Below are positions 27,105 through 38,710 of a stretch of DNA of 64,000 nt, piece after piece (within the stretch, counting starts at the first letter, position 1; the number at the start of each line of letters is the position of its first letter). This DNA is from Streptomyces sp. S465 (GTDB lineage Bacteria; Actinomycetota; Actinomycetes; Streptomycetales; Streptomycetaceae). Location of the stretch: NCBI RefSeq assembly GCF_026898115.1, contig NZ_CP114036.1, positions 8,736,001-8,800,000 of the forward strand, written 5' to 3'. The position numbers were made by a program, and so were the translations under genes. The notes under the pieces are model-generated. The model was given only the letters and a program-made list of their open reading frames with translations. It ran no database searches and was not told the origin of the DNA.

Positions 27105-27673
27105 GCCGCACGCTCCACCCGGCCTCGGTACTCCTCCCACCACGCCGAGTCGCCCGGCACCATGCTGTCGTTGCCCTCGCTCATCCCGACGGCACCGTCC
27201 ATGAGCTCCCGGATGATGTCGGCGTGCCCGGCGTGCCGGTGCGTATCGGCGATCACCCGCACGACGGCATGATGCAACGTCACCTCGTTCCGGTGGCTCG
27301 GCCACCACGGCACCGTGCCGATCGTGTCCAGGGGCAGCGCGTCGATCGTGGCGTCCGCGTGCGCCCACGCCCGCCGGTAGAGCCCCACGACGTCCTCGCG
27401 TGACTCATCGGCGGTGGCCCACATGTCCGCGTTGGGCTCGGCACCGTCCTCCAGCCAGGGCAGCGGCTCGCCGGACGGCCGTCCGAAGGTGTCGCCGAGG
27501 TAGCCCAGCTCCACACTGGCCACGTGTTTCACCATGCCCAGGAGATTGGTGCCGGTCGGCGTGTGCGGGCGGCGGATGTCGTACTCCGAGAGTCCTTCGA
27601 GCTTCCACAGCAGGGCATCACGCGCGGACTGGAGGTAGAAGTGAAGGTCGGCCTTGGTATCGGGTGCGTTCAT
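27065..27673 (-). CDS. DinB-family (DUF664) protein
   Basis: A 202-residue four-helix-bundle DinB-like protein: FYLQSARDALLWKLEGLSEY, GTNLLGMVKHVASVELGYL (first metal-ligand His), and HRHAGHADIIRELMDGAVG (second and third His). The putative metal site is complete. Related proteins include mycothiol- and bacillithiol-dependent transferases, but DUF664 members have no settled reaction. ATG at 27673. It lies 26 bases downstream of the UvrA-like start-to-stop unit on the same strand (UvrA-like stop at 27700), so the two are probably co-transcribed. Confidence 0.85.
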   Translation of the reverse strand: MNAPDTKADLHFYLQSARDALLWKLEGLSEYDIRRPHTPTGTNLLGMVKHVASVELGYLGDTFGRPSGEPLPWLEDGAEPNADMWATADESREDVVGLYRRAWAHADATIDALPLDTIGTVPWWPSHRNEVTLHHAVVRVIADTHRHAGHADIIRELMDGAVGMSEGNDSMVPGDSAWWEEYRGRVERAAQEADREDSVRAP

Positions 27674-27699
27674 GGGGCCAGTCTGCCGGGGAATTGCGG

Positions 27700-30087
<2,388 letters not shown>

Positions 30088-30258
30088 CGTCTCCCCATCG
30101 GTCGGGCGGTACGTCTGGTTGTTCTGGTTCTTCTGGTTTCCGCGTCGGCGTCGGCGATCAGACTAGACGTGGCGCGGTGTCCGGTGCTTCTCCATTCCTG
30201 ATCGGTCCGGTCACCCGTGGTCGGTGCTCGGCCGGACAGAACGGTCGGATATGTGTCA

Positions 30259-30288
30259 TGGACGCGCCCGGTGCTGCCTCCCTAACGT
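30259..30288 (+). promoter_or_regulatory. Promoter of the decarboxylase gene, leaderless architecture
   Basis: TGGACG (30259-30264), an 18-base spacer, then TAACGT (30283-30288), close to the vegetative TTGACA/TAnnnT consensus. The expected transcription start, seven bases past the -10 box, is the A of the ATG at 30295, and no ribosome site is present. Confidence 0.65.
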
Positions 30289-30294
30289 CGTCAC

Positions 30295-31653
30295 ATGCTT
30301 CCCGAGACACCCGAGACACCCGAGACAGCCGAGACACCCGAGACACCCGGGACGGCCGGTGGCGCCCCGGAGCGCCACCTCATCCGCTTCAGCGGCCGAG
30401 CCGCGTTCACGCCGGAGGTCATCGTCCGCGCCGCGGGCACCTCGGTGTACACCGAGAGCGGTCGCGAACTGCTCGATTTCACCTCCGGTCAGATGAGCGC
30501 GATCCTCGGGCACTCGCACCCGGCGATCGTGGCGACGGTGCGCGAGCAGGTCGCCCTCCTCGACCACCTCCACAGCGGCATGCTCAGCCGCCCGGTCATC
30601 GAGCTCACGCGCCGGCTCGCCGAGACCGTGCCCGACCCGCTGGAGAAGGCGTTGCTCCTGACCACCGGGGCGGAGGCGAACGAGGCCGCGGTGCGGATGG
30701 CGAAACTCGTCACCGGTCGCCATGAGATCGTCTCGTTCGCCCGGTCCTGGCACGGCATGACCCAGGCCGCCGCGAACGCCACCTACAGCGCTGGGCGCAA
30801 GGGCTACGGACCCGCCGCGCCGGGCCACTTCGCGCTGCCGGTTCCGGACCGCTTCCATCCCGACGTCGTCGACGCCGATGGCTCGCTCGACTGGCGCCGC
30901 CAACTCGACCTGGGCTTCGACCTGATCGACGCCCAGTCGGTCGGCAGTCTCGCCGCATGCCTGGTCGAACCGATCCTCAGCTCCGGCGGCATCATCGAAC
31001 TCCCGCCGGGCTATCTGGCCGCCCTGGCGCGGAAGTGCCGGGAACGGGACATGCTGTTGATCCTCGACGAGGCCCAGACCGGACTGTGCCGCACCGGCGA
31101 CTGGTACGCCTTCCAGCACGACGGCGTCGTCCCGGACATCCTCACGCTGTCCAAGACGCTCGGCGCGGGGCTGCCATTGGCCGCGGTGCTGACCAGCCCG
31201 GAGATCGAGCAGCGGGCGTACGACCGGGGCTTTTTGTTCTTCACCACGCATGTCAACGACCCGTTGCCGGCCGCCGTCGGCAACACCGTCCTCGATGTGC
31301 TGGTCCGCGACCGCCTCGAGGAGCGTGCGCGCCGGCTCGGCACGACACTGCGCGGTCGGCTCGATGAGCTCGCCACCCGCCACGACATCGTCGGGGACGT
31401 CCGGGGCCGTGGGCTGCTGCTGGGCGTGGAACTGGTCGGCGACCAGGCTCTGGGCGCCGGTGGCGCCGACCGTTTGGGCGCTGCCGTCACCCGGCGCTGC
31501 TTCGAGCTGGGGCTGCACATGAACATCGTCCAGTTGCCCGGTATGGGAGGCACCTTCCGGATCGCGCCCCCGCTGACCGCGAGCGACGACGAGATCGCCC
31601 GCGGTGTCGCCATCCTCGACGAAGCGCTCACCGATGCCGTACGGGACCTCTGA
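30295..31653 (+). CDS. 2,2-dialkylglycine decarboxylase-like class III aminotransferase
   Basis: A 452-residue PLP enzyme of fold type I. Cofactor residues: TTGAEANEAAVRMAK (about 123-137), SWHGMT (151-156), the Asp in LILDEAQTG (258) and Lys287 in LSKTLGAGLPLAAVL. The LSKTLGAGLP segment and the EAQTG loop match dialkylglycine decarboxylase, which decarboxylates 2-aminoisobutyrate or isovaline and transaminates pyruvate. An ordinary omega-transaminase is the main alternative. The first 20 residues are a Glu-Thr-Pro repeat absent from the family. It appears to be translated from a leaderless mRNA (promoter at 30259-30288). A large hairpin follows the gene. Confidence 0.85.
   Translation: MLPETPETPETAETPETPGTAGGAPERHLIRFSGRAAFTPEVIVRAAGTSVYTESGRELLDFTSGQMSAILGHSHPAIVATVREQVALLDHLHSGMLSRPVIELTRRLAETVPDPLEKALLLTTGAEANEAAVRMAKLVTGRHEIVSFARSWHGMTQAAANATYSAGRKGYGPAAPGHFALPVPDRFHPDVVDADGSLDWRRQLDLGFDLIDAQSVGSLAACLVEPILSSGGIIELPPGYLAALARKCRERDMLLILDEAQTGLCRTGDWYAFQHDGVVPDILTLSKTLGAGLPLAAVLTSPEIEQRAYDRGFLFFTTHVNDPLPAAVGNTVLDVLVRDRLEERARRLGTTLRGRLDELATRHDIVGDVRGRGLLLGVELVGDQALGAGGADRLGAAVTRRCFELGLHMNIVQLPGMGGTFRIAPPLTASDDEIARGVAILDEALTDAVRDL
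30301..30354 (+). repeat. Six 9-base in-frame tandem repeats
   Basis: Unit CCCGAGACA repeated six times (copy 4 begins with G; copy 6 is CCCGGGACG), starting right after the second codon of the decarboxylase. It encodes Pro-Glu-Thr steps. Confidence 0.9.
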
Positions 31654-31654
31654 A

Positions 31655-31711
31655 GCGACGCCGCGTTCGGGGTCCGGATGACAGAGGTCATGCGGACCCC
31701 GTCAGCGTCGC
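31655..31711. terminator. Compound hairpin between convergent genes
   Basis: Outer arms GCGACGC (31655-31661) and GCGTCGC (31705-31711), inner arms GGGGTCCG (31669-31676) and CGGACCCC (31693-31700), and an apical ATGAC/GTCAT pairing. It starts just after the decarboxylase stop and overlaps the last codons of the opposing luciferase-like gene. Confidence 0.75.
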
Positions 31712-32697
31712 GGCACCTGCGACGGGGGTGCGGCATGACGGGCGACGAGTTCGTACGAGCGCACCCGGTCAGCCACCGCGTAGACGGGTGTGACCAGCAT
31801 CAGTTCGTCCGCGCCGGTCGCGTCGGCCACGTCCGTCAGGCGCCGTACGACGGTCTCGGGTGTGCCGTACGCCTGGTGGGCCCCGAAAGCCGCCAGCGCC
31901 CGCCGCTCCTCCGGGGTGAACGGGTGCGCCGACGCCTGTGCGGGCGAGGGGAACGGGACCTCGCTGTGCCCCTTGAGGAGCCCGGCCTTGACGACGTTCA
32001 TCGGACCGGCCAGCCGTATCGCTTCCTCCTGAGTCTCGGCGCACACGGTCTCCACGCACACCAGCACGCGGGGGCGTGCGCACCAGGGGGAGGGCGAGAA
32101 GTGCGCACGGTAATGGTCCAGCGCGGACAGGGTGTTGTCGGGGCGGATGTGATGGGCGAAGGCGAGCGGCAGACCCAGTCGCGCGGCGAGCGCGGCACCG
32201 GCGGTACTGGAGGAGAGCAGCCACGGCTCCGGGAGCGGACCGAGCGCCACCTCCTCGACCAGGAACCGCAGCGTCGCCGCCACGTCGTCCCGGTACTCGT
32301 CGTCCGTCGTCGGGCCGGCGCCGCGCCGCAGCGCTCGGGCGGTGGCCTCGTCGAAGGTGCCGGGACCACGGCCGATGCCCAGATCGATCCGGTCGGGATG
32401 CAGCGCGGCGAGGGTGCCGAACTGCTCCGCCAGCATGATGGGGGCGTGGTTGGGGGCGAGCACGCCTCCGGAGCCGAGCCGGATGTCCGAGGTCGACGCG
32501 GCCGCGTGGGCGGTCAGGACGACGGGTGGGAACGCGCCGATGGCGGGGGAGTGGTGGTGTTCGGCGTACCAGAGCCGCCGGTAGCCGAGGGCGTCCAGAC
32601 GCCGGGCGAAGGTGGTGGTGTCGCGTAAGGTGTCCACGGCCTGTGTGCCGGTCTGGACCATGGCGACTTCCAGCGCGGAGAGCGGCAGCTCGATCAT
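31702..32697 (-). CDS. LLM-class oxidoreductase (MsnO8-like)
   Basis: A 331-residue luciferase-like flavin oxidoreductase of the single-subunit MsnO8 type: LPLSALEVAMVQTGTQAVDT at the start, LGYRRLWYAEHHHSPAIG, RLGSGGVLAPNHAPIMLAEQ and LHPDRIDLGIGRGPG. The reaction is unknown; these proteins are abundant in Streptomyces. On the minus strand TATGCT (32709-32704) is positioned six bases before the ATG, so this too looks leaderless; there is no ribosome site. It is divergent from the second phosphatase/ATPase gene, with 166 bases between start codons. Confidence 0.85.
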   Translation of the reverse strand: MIELPLSALEVAMVQTGTQAVDTLRDTTTFARRLDALGYRRLWYAEHHHSPAIGAFPPVVLTAHAAASTSDIRLGSGGVLAPNHAPIMLAEQFGTLAALHPDRIDLGIGRGPGTFDEATARALRRGAGPTTDDEYRDDVAATLRFLVEEVALGPLPEPWLLSSSTAGAALAARLGLPLAFAHHIRPDNTLSALDHYRAHFSPSPWCARPRVLVCVETVCAETQEEAIRLAGPMNVVKAGLLKGHSEVPFPSPAQASAHPFTPEERRALAAFGAHQAYGTPETVVRRLTDVADATGADELMLVTPVYAVADRVRSYELVARHAAPPSQVPRR

Positions 32698-32863
32698 GCG
32701 GTCAGCATAGGGAGGAGCGGTCGCCTCGGGCAGCTGTTCGCTCGGCGACCGGCGGTCGGATGTCCCAGGGGCACCCTGGCGGCCTGCGGAAACGTACGCC
32801 GGGGGCCGCCCGACTAAAATTCGGAGCAGGGCGACAGGTTGAGTTCAGCCATGTGGAGGTCCC

Positions 32864-34951
32864 ATGGATACCTGTCCGGATGGGGACCGTGACCTTCGTC
32901 CGTACGAGCTGGCGGTCGCGCGGTCGCTGCTGGGCGCGCGCAGCTGGGGCATGGTGATCACCGATCTGAGCTTGCGGGTTCTGCGCTCACACACGGCGTC
33001 GACCATGTTCGGCGACCGCGCCGTGCCCTGCGGGAGCCCGGTGCAGGACTTCTTCCCGGCCCAGGACACGGCCGAGGTGGAGCGCCACCTGCGGTGCGTG
33101 GCCGAGGAGGGCCATGAGCTGGCGGACTGGCGGGTGCCCTCGCCGATGCCGGCGGCCGCGGGACGGCCCCGGATCATCGCGCTGACCGCCCTCCGGCTGG
33201 AGGACGAGCAAGGGCGGCCGGTGGGGCTGGTGGTCTTCCTGGCCGACGCCTCCGAACGGTGGTACGCCCGTCACCGTCTGGAGCTGCTGCACCGGGCGGC
33301 GAACCGGATCGGCGGCTCGCTGGACGTCTCGCGGACCGCTCAGGACCTGGCGGATCTCCTGGCGCCCTCGATGGGCGATCTGTGCGCGGTCTTCCTGGCC
33401 CAGTCGGTCCTCGTCGGCGAGGTGCCGCCCGGGGTCGCCGGGCTGGAACGCAACCCGTTGCTGTGCGCGGCGGTGAGCCCGCGGGACGCCTGGCCGGAGA
33501 CGATGATCTCGCCCGGCGCACGGCTGCCGACGCTGCCCGGACTTCCGGAGGTCCTGATGGTCATGCGCCAGGGGGAGGCGCGCATCCTCGACCGGCAGGA
33601 GCACGACCGCCTCTTCGCGGACCATCCCGCCCTGAGGGATGCCCTGATCGCGCCGACGGAGCGGGCGCAGCTGTCGACCGCCCTGTTCGCCCGTGGCAAG
33701 GCGCTGGGGAGCGTGTCGCTCTGGCGCACCGAGATGGAGTACCCGTTCGACGCGGAGGATTCCCGGCTCCTGCGGGAAATCGCCTCGCGGGCGGCGCTGA
33801 GCGTGGACAACGCCCGTCGGTTCACCCGTGAGCACCGCGCCGCGGTCACGTTGCAGTACAGTCTGCTGCCCCTCCAGTCCACGCGGGTCACCGGGGCGCG
33901 TACCTCCGGTGTCTACCTTCCCGCCAGTGGCGGTACCAGCCCCGGCGGTGACTGGTTCGACGTGATCCCCCTGTCCTCCATGCGCATCGCCATGGTCACC
34001 GGGGACGCCGCCGGTCACGGTGTGCAGGCCGCCACCATGATGGGCAGGCTGCGGGCCGCGGTGCGCACGCTGGCCAACCTCGACCTGCCGCCCGACGAGC
34101 TGCTCATCAACCTCGACGACCTGGTCCAGCAGGTCGCCGCGGAAGCCACCGACACCACGCACGGTGCGGACGGTGTCGGCGCGAGCTGTCTGTACGCCAT
34201 CTACGACCCCGTGGCCGGGCGGTGCGCCATGGCGAGCGCGGGGCACCCCGCGCCCGCCGTGGCACGGCCGGGCGGGCAGGTCGAGTTCCTCGATCTCGAC
34301 CCCGGCCCCCCGCTGGGCGTGGGTGGCCATCCGTTCGAGGTCACCGAGGTCGAGATCGAGCCCGGCAGTGTGCTGGCCCTCTACACCGACGGTCTGGTGG
34401 AACAGGGCGGCGGCGATGCCGGAGCCGGTAGGGAGCGGTTGCGGACGGCACTCGTCCAGGCCTGCGGGAGCTCGGCCTTCGACGTGGACAAGGAGTGCCG
34501 CCGGATCGTCGCCGAGCTGACACCGGCGGCGGCCGACGACGATGCGACCCTGTTGCTCGCCCACACCCATGCGATACCCGCCGACCGCACCGCCTGCTGG
34601 GAGTTCCCGGCGGATCCCGAGACGGTCACCCGGGCCCGCGCGCTGACCGTGCGGCAGCTGCACGATTGGGGGCTGGCGGAGCTGGCGTTCAGCACCGAGC
34701 TGGTCGTCAGCGAACTGATCACCAACGCCATCCGCTACGCGGGCGGCCCCATCCAGCTGGGCCTCATCCGCGACCGCGTCCTGACCTGCGAGGTCTCCGA
34801 CGCCGGCACCAACCAGCCGCATCTGCGCCGGGCACGGCTCCTGGACGAGGGAGGCCGCGGGCTGTTTCTCGTCGCTCAGCTCACCACCCGATGGGGGAGC
34901 CGCTACCGCGTCGACGGAAAGACGATCTGGACAGAGCAGTCCCTGGCGTGA
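32864..34951 (+). CDS. PAS/GAF/SpoIIE-phosphatase/RsbW-like ATPase signalling protein
   Basis: A 695-residue soluble protein. Order: PAS-like sensor (about 20-130), GAF (about 135-315), SpoIIE/PP2C phosphatase (about 320-545; GGDWFDVIPL, GDAAGHG, LYTDGLVE supply the metal-binding Asp residues), and a C-terminal HATPase_c domain (ELVVSELITNAIRYA, EGGRGLFLVAQ). It has the same phosphatase-kinase architecture as the protein at 15445 but with fewer sensor domains, so the two are paralogous inputs, not duplicates. Predicted to act on anti-sigma antagonists (STAS proteins), none of which is encoded nearby. GGAGG lies seven bases before the ATG; TAAAAT (32815-32820) is a possible -10. Confidence 0.9.
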   Translation: MDTCPDGDRDLRPYELAVARSLLGARSWGMVITDLSLRVLRSHTASTMFGDRAVPCGSPVQDFFPAQDTAEVERHLRCVAEEGHELADWRVPSPMPAAAGRPRIIALTALRLEDEQGRPVGLVVFLADASERWYARHRLELLHRAANRIGGSLDVSRTAQDLADLLAPSMGDLCAVFLAQSVLVGEVPPGVAGLERNPLLCAAVSPRDAWPETMISPGARLPTLPGLPEVLMVMRQGEARILDRQEHDRLFADHPALRDALIAPTERAQLSTALFARGKALGSVSLWRTEMEYPFDAEDSRLLREIASRAALSVDNARRFTREHRAAVTLQYSLLPLQSTRVTGARTSGVYLPASGGTSPGGDWFDVIPLSSMRIAMVTGDAAGHGVQAATMMGRLRAAVRTLANLDLPPDELLINLDDLVQQVAAEATDTTHGADGVGASCLYAIYDPVAGRCAMASAGHPAPAVARPGGQVEFLDLDPGPPLGVGGHPFEVTEVEIEPGSVLALYTDGLVEQGGGDAGAGRERLRTALVQACGSSAFDVDKECRRIVAELTPAAADDDATLLLAHTHAIPADRTACWEFPADPETVTRARALTVRQLHDWGLAELAFSTELVVSELITNAIRYAGGPIQLGLIRDRVLTCEVSDAGTNQPHLRRARLLDEGGRGLFLVAQLTTRWGSRYRVDGKTIWTEQSLA

Positions 34952-34993
34952 CCAGTCGAACTCGTCGGATAGCGGCAGCGGGGTGCCCCAGCC

Positions 34994-36208
34994 CTACCGT
35001 TCGGCGGCCTGCGTCTGGTCGGAGGACTCCTGGTCGCCGTGGGTGACGCTCAGCCCGTAGATCGTGACCTCGCCGTAGTTGCCGTCGTCGCACGGTGCGG
35101 AGTTGTCGCAGTTGGCCTGTGTGTACGCGCCTGCCTTGAAGTAGCCGCCGGAGAAGCTCTTCGACAGCGTGGTCTGCAGTACGCCGTTGTAGTAGGCCCT
35201 GATCTTCTTGTCGCTGACCACGAACTTCGCCTGGAACCTGGTGCCGAGTTCGTAGTCGTCCGTCACCAGCTTGTGGTGGCTGTCGTCGCCGTCGGTGATG
35301 TAGAGCTTGCTGCCTTCCAGGCGGAACACCGAGACATCGTCGTCGGCGTCGTGGATCTGTCCGGCCACGACGTGGGGCTTGTCCTCGGGCAGCGCCGTGA
35401 TGGCCTGGTCGATCACCATCGTGTGCTCGCCCGACGTCGATGACCAACTGGCCTGCGTCCGGCCCGAGTCCGTCATCTCCCGCAGCTCCGAGCGGGGGTA
35501 GCTGGAGCCGCTGGTGGTGACCCCGTTGACAGCGGCACGGAACCGCACCGCGTCGCAGTCCGGCGTCGCGGTGAACCACGGGTCGTTGGCGTACGTGGCG
35601 AGTTCGGGTTGCTTGACGTTGGTCGGCTTCTCGGCCTCGCCGATGGGCAGCCCGACATACCAATTGGTCAGATCCAGCACCTCGGCCGGGTAGTCACAGC
35701 CGCCGTCGCCGTCTCCGCCGCCGTTTCCGTTGTCGGGGCCGTTGACGGTGGTTTCGGTGATGCTGGTCCAGTCGTTGGAGGTGTTGCCGTGGCCGACGAT
35801 GCGCAGATATCGGGCGGAGGCGTCGGTGAAGTCGTAGTTCTGTGGCTGCTGGGTGGTGCCGCTGCTGGTCTTTCGCCGCAGGGCGGTGGTCCATGACGAT
35901 CCGTCGTCGGACAGCTGGACGTCGAAGGTGGTCTTTCTGGTGTCGCCCTTGTGCCAGGCGATGGACACCGAGCCGATGGTCTGGCGCGATCCGAGGTCGT
36001 AGCGGATCCACACCCCGTCGCCTTCGGCGGACCAGCGGGTGTCCAGGTCGTTGTCGAGCGTGTTGGCGGGGACGTTTCCGTCGTCCTCGCTGGCCGAGAC
36101 TCCCGTGACGGCCACCGGGGAACCCGCCGCCGAGGCCACCGGGTGGTACGCCCCCGCGATCCCGAGGGCGAGCACTCCCCCTAGGAGCGCACGATGTATT
36201 CGTCTCAT
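34994..36208 (-). CDS. Secreted alginate lyase (PL7) with F5/8-type carbohydrate-binding domain
   Basis: A 404-residue extracellular polysaccharide lyase. A signal peptide (MRRIHRALLGGVLALGIAGA..., cleavage after ASA near residue 27) is followed by a discoidin/F5/8 type C domain (about 30-155, NTLDNDLDTRWSAEGDG, WIRYDLG), a Gly/Asp linker, and a PL7 lyase domain (about 170-390). The lyase shows all three signature blocks: RSELREM, QIHD (catalytic His) and YFKAGAYTQ (catalytic Tyr). PL7 enzymes cut alginate by beta-elimination. No alginate transporter or oligo-lyase is linked. Its start faces an inverted remnant of the same family at 36351-36530. Confidence 0.9.
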   Translation of the reverse strand: MRRIHRALLGGVLALGIAGAYHPVASAAGSPVAVTGVSASEDDGNVPANTLDNDLDTRWSAEGDGVWIRYDLGSRQTIGSVSIAWHKGDTRKTTFDVQLSDDGSSWTTALRRKTSSGTTQQPQNYDFTDASARYLRIVGHGNTSNDWTSITETTVNGPDNGNGGGDGDGGCDYPAEVLDLTNWYVGLPIGEAEKPTNVKQPELATYANDPWFTATPDCDAVRFRAAVNGVTTSGSSYPRSELREMTDSGRTQASWSSTSGEHTMVIDQAITALPEDKPHVVAGQIHDADDDVSVFRLEGSKLYITDGDDSHHKLVTDDYELGTRFQAKFVVSDKKIRAYYNGVLQTTLSKSFSGGYFKAGAYTQANCDNSAPCDDGNYGEVTIYGLSVTHGDQESSDQTQAAER

Positions 36209-36350
36209 CAGACCTCACTTCGGTTGCGAAAGAACGCGCTGCCGGCTGTGCGGCGCCAGGCTGTCACGGGCGTGGCGGGACCCGTCCCGTGGACGGCGCA
36301 CCATGGGGACGGCCCACGCCCGATCCGCGGCAGGCACAGGGGGAGATCAG

Positions 36351-36530
36351 GACTGGTCCGGTGTCGACGGTGTGACGACGGGAGGCTCCGGCTACCCGCG
36401 CGCCGAGCTGCGGGAGATGACCGACGGCGGGGAGGAGGAGGCCGGCTGGCCGACCACCGAGGGCACCCACACCCTCGTGGTCACCGAGGCGTGCCGGCGG
36501 CATCACGGTGCCGGGCCTGCCCGTCGCGGG
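36351..36530 (+). pseudogene. PL7 alginate lyase remnant, inverted relative to the intact copy
   Basis: In one frame bases 36351-36491 encode VDGVTTGGSGYPRAELREMT, then a TEGTHTLVVTEA segment. This aligns directly with VNGVTTSGSSYPRSELREMT and SGEHTMVIDQA of the neighbouring intact lyase, including the RxELREM signature. The frame then changes; a +1 frame continues with GITVPGLPVAG. There is no start, signal peptide or QIH/YFKxG block. It is a different sequence from the intact gene (many substitutions), so it is an old relic and not a fresh partial duplication. The rest of 36209-36762 shows no gene. Confidence 0.75.
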
Positions 36531-36762
36531 CGGCCCGGCACCGCCGCGAACGCCGCGCAATCTCCATAAAGGTGAAGATTTCCGGAGTGGTGCGTGAATT
36601 CCCTTCTCAACGGCCAGGTCCGGCCGGTCCCCGGGCGCGTGCCGGGCCCGGTGCCGCCCTCGGAAGCGCCGTAACCGGTGTGGGGCGCTCCCCGTACGCA
36701 GTAAGTTCGGTCCGCGTGCCTGGTAACAGCAGGGGTTTGATCTCAGGCGAGGGGGTGCCGTC

Positions 36763-38637
36763 GTGCGGCGGGGGGAGAAAGTGGGCAAGTACCGGCTCAC
36801 CAGGGGGCCCGTCGAGGGGGGAAGAGGCGCGGTCTGGTTCGCCGTCGACACGGAGCTGGGCAGACCGGTCGTTCTCAAACGTGCCCTGCTCGAGGACCAC
36901 AGCACGGCCGACTTCGACGAGCTGCTGGCCGAAGCGCGCGCGCTGGCGAAGTTCAGCCACCCGCACGTGGTCACCCTCTACGACGCCGTCCGCGCGGGCA
37001 AGGGCAGGAAGGCCACGTTCTGGCTGGTGATGGAGCATGTCACCGGCGGGAGCCTGGACGTCCCGGTGAAGCTGGCCCCGGAACTCGCGGCGCACATCGG
37101 CGCGCAGATCGCGGGCGCGTTATCGGCCCTGCACGCCAAGGGCATCGTGCACTGCGACGTCAAGCCCGGCAATATCGTGATCACCCACGACAGAGTGGCC
37201 AAGCTGGCCGACTTCGGCGCCGCGTACCGGGTGGACGGCAGCGAGACCATCACGCCCAACGGGCCGATCAGCCTCACCCCGTGCTACGCCGCCCCCGAGG
37301 CGTTCCGGGGAGCGCCCGAACGAGCGTCCGATGTGTTCTCCCTCGGTGCCACCCTCTACTCGCTGGTGACGGGGACTCCGCCACTGCGCGGCGCCGGACG
37401 CGTGATCCGGATGGAGGCCATGAGCCCCCTGGTCGGGCCGCTCAGAGGGGTGCTCACCGCGATGCTCCAGCGCAACCCCGGGACCCGGCCCACCGCCGAA
37501 GAGGCGCGTGACGCCCTCGTGGAGATCGCGGGATCGCCGGACCGGTTCCCGCCCCTCCCGCTGACCTCGGTGACCACGCCCTGTACGGCCACCGTCGCGG
37601 CCGGCGAGGACCCGGTGGGAGGGCGGTGGCTGAGCCGGACGGCGAGCCTCGTCCGGCGCCGCCCGCTGCTGACGGCCGGTGCCGCCGCCGTCACGGCGCT
37701 GGCCGTCGCCGTCCCGTTCGCCGTGATGCGCCTGGGCGACGAAGCCGGGGACGACCAGGCCGCCCCGTCACCGCCCACGCCGACCAGCACCGACTTCATC
37801 GGCGACCCTCGGACGGCCGATCCCTGCGCCTTGCTGAACGCCGGCCTGTTCGACCGGTACGAGCAAGCCCAACTGGTCCGTGACTACGGCAACTTCAACC
37901 GGTGCGACATCGCCCTGAAGGAGCGCGGTGAGGAGGTCGTCGACGTCAGGGTGGAACTCGACGCCGACTCCCTGCCGGAGGGCGTGACGAGGAGGACCAC
38001 GGGCCGGGTCACCGTCGTGCGGCGCGCCGCCGAGCACGACGAGTGCGAGCGCGCCCTGGCGGTGACCGGCGCCCGCGACAACAGCCTCCGGGTCACCGCG
38101 GCCGCGCGCCGGCCGGCCGAGGTCAAGGAGCCGCTGTGCGACACCGCCGACGTCGCCACGGGACGCGCGGTCACGGTGCTCAACCGCGGTGCGATCCCCC
38201 GGCGCTCCCCGGGCTTCGCGCCCGATTCACTGGCGCACCAGGACGCGTGCACCTTGCTCGACGTCAAGGCGCTGGAGAAGGTGCCCGGTGTCGACGCCCG
38301 GGAGCCGGACGTGGGATACGGCCGCTGGCAGTGCCAGTGGAAGAGCACCACCAGCGATGTCGAGGTGGATCTGCGCTTCGACCAGGGTGGTCTGCCGAAC
38401 GACAAGGACGCCCGGTCGACCAGGCTCAGCGGTCACCAGGCCATCGTCCTGCCGGCGAACGAGGGCCCGGGGACCTGCCGTGTCGAGGTGGTCCACCGTG
38501 AGTACACCGGTGTGGACCGGGTGACGGGGACCGAGCGGGTGGCCGTCGTCATCAAGGGGGCGGGCGCCAAGGGCCGGTCCTGCGAGCTGGCCACCGACCT
38601 CGCCGGGTCGGCCGCGGCCGCCCTGCCGCCGGTCTGA
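36763..38637 (+). CDS. Membrane Ser/Thr protein kinase with tandem extracytoplasmic domains
   Basis: A 624-residue protein. Kinase domain (about 8-270): glycine-rich loop GPVEGGRGAVW, ATP Lys39 in VVLKRA, catalytic loop HCDVKPGN (Asp132) and DFG at 150-152. The usual Arg before the catalytic Asp is Cys, so it is a non-RD kinase that may not need activation-loop phosphorylation. One membrane helix (about 300-325) precedes an external region with two related units, each starting D-[PA]-C-[AT]-L-L and containing a second Cys (residues about 348-380 and 497-530). They resemble DUF3558-like lipoprotein domains. GTG start with a GGGGG site. A perfect terminator follows. Target proteins are unknown. 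Confidence 0.88.
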   Translation: MRRGEKVGKYRLTRGPVEGGRGAVWFAVDTELGRPVVLKRALLEDHSTADFDELLAEARALAKFSHPHVVTLYDAVRAGKGRKATFWLVMEHVTGGSLDVPVKLAPELAAHIGAQIAGALSALHAKGIVHCDVKPGNIVITHDRVAKLADFGAAYRVDGSETITPNGPISLTPCYAAPEAFRGAPERASDVFSLGATLYSLVTGTPPLRGAGRVIRMEAMSPLVGPLRGVLTAMLQRNPGTRPTAEEARDALVEIAGSPDRFPPLPLTSVTTPCTATVAAGEDPVGGRWLSRTASLVRRRPLLTAGAAAVTALAVAVPFAVMRLGDEAGDDQAAPSPPTPTSTDFIGDPRTADPCALLNAGLFDRYEQAQLVRDYGNFNRCDIALKERGEEVVDVRVELDADSLPEGVTRRTTGRVTVVRRAAEHDECERALAVTGARDNSLRVTAAARRPAEVKEPLCDTADVATGRAVTVLNRGAIPRRSPGFAPDSLAHQDACTLLDVKALEKVPGVDAREPDVGYGRWQCQWKSTTSDVEVDLRFDQGGLPNDKDARSTRLSGHQAIVLPANEGPGTCRVEVVHREYTGVDRVTGTERVAVVIKGAGAKGRSCELATDLAGSAAAALPPV

Positions 38638-38668
38638 CGGCCGGCCTCATCCGCTTTCCGCGCCGGGT

Positions 38669-38697
38669 GCGTGCCCCGGCCGACGGCCGGGGCACGC
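38669..38697 (+). terminator. Terminator after the kinase gene
   Basis: Perfect 13-base arms (38669-38681 and 38685-38697) with a three-base loop, between the kinase stop and the stop of the opposing DUF5133 gene; it can serve both. Confidence 0.85.
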
Positions 38698-38710
38698 GGC
38701 GGCGGTTGTC

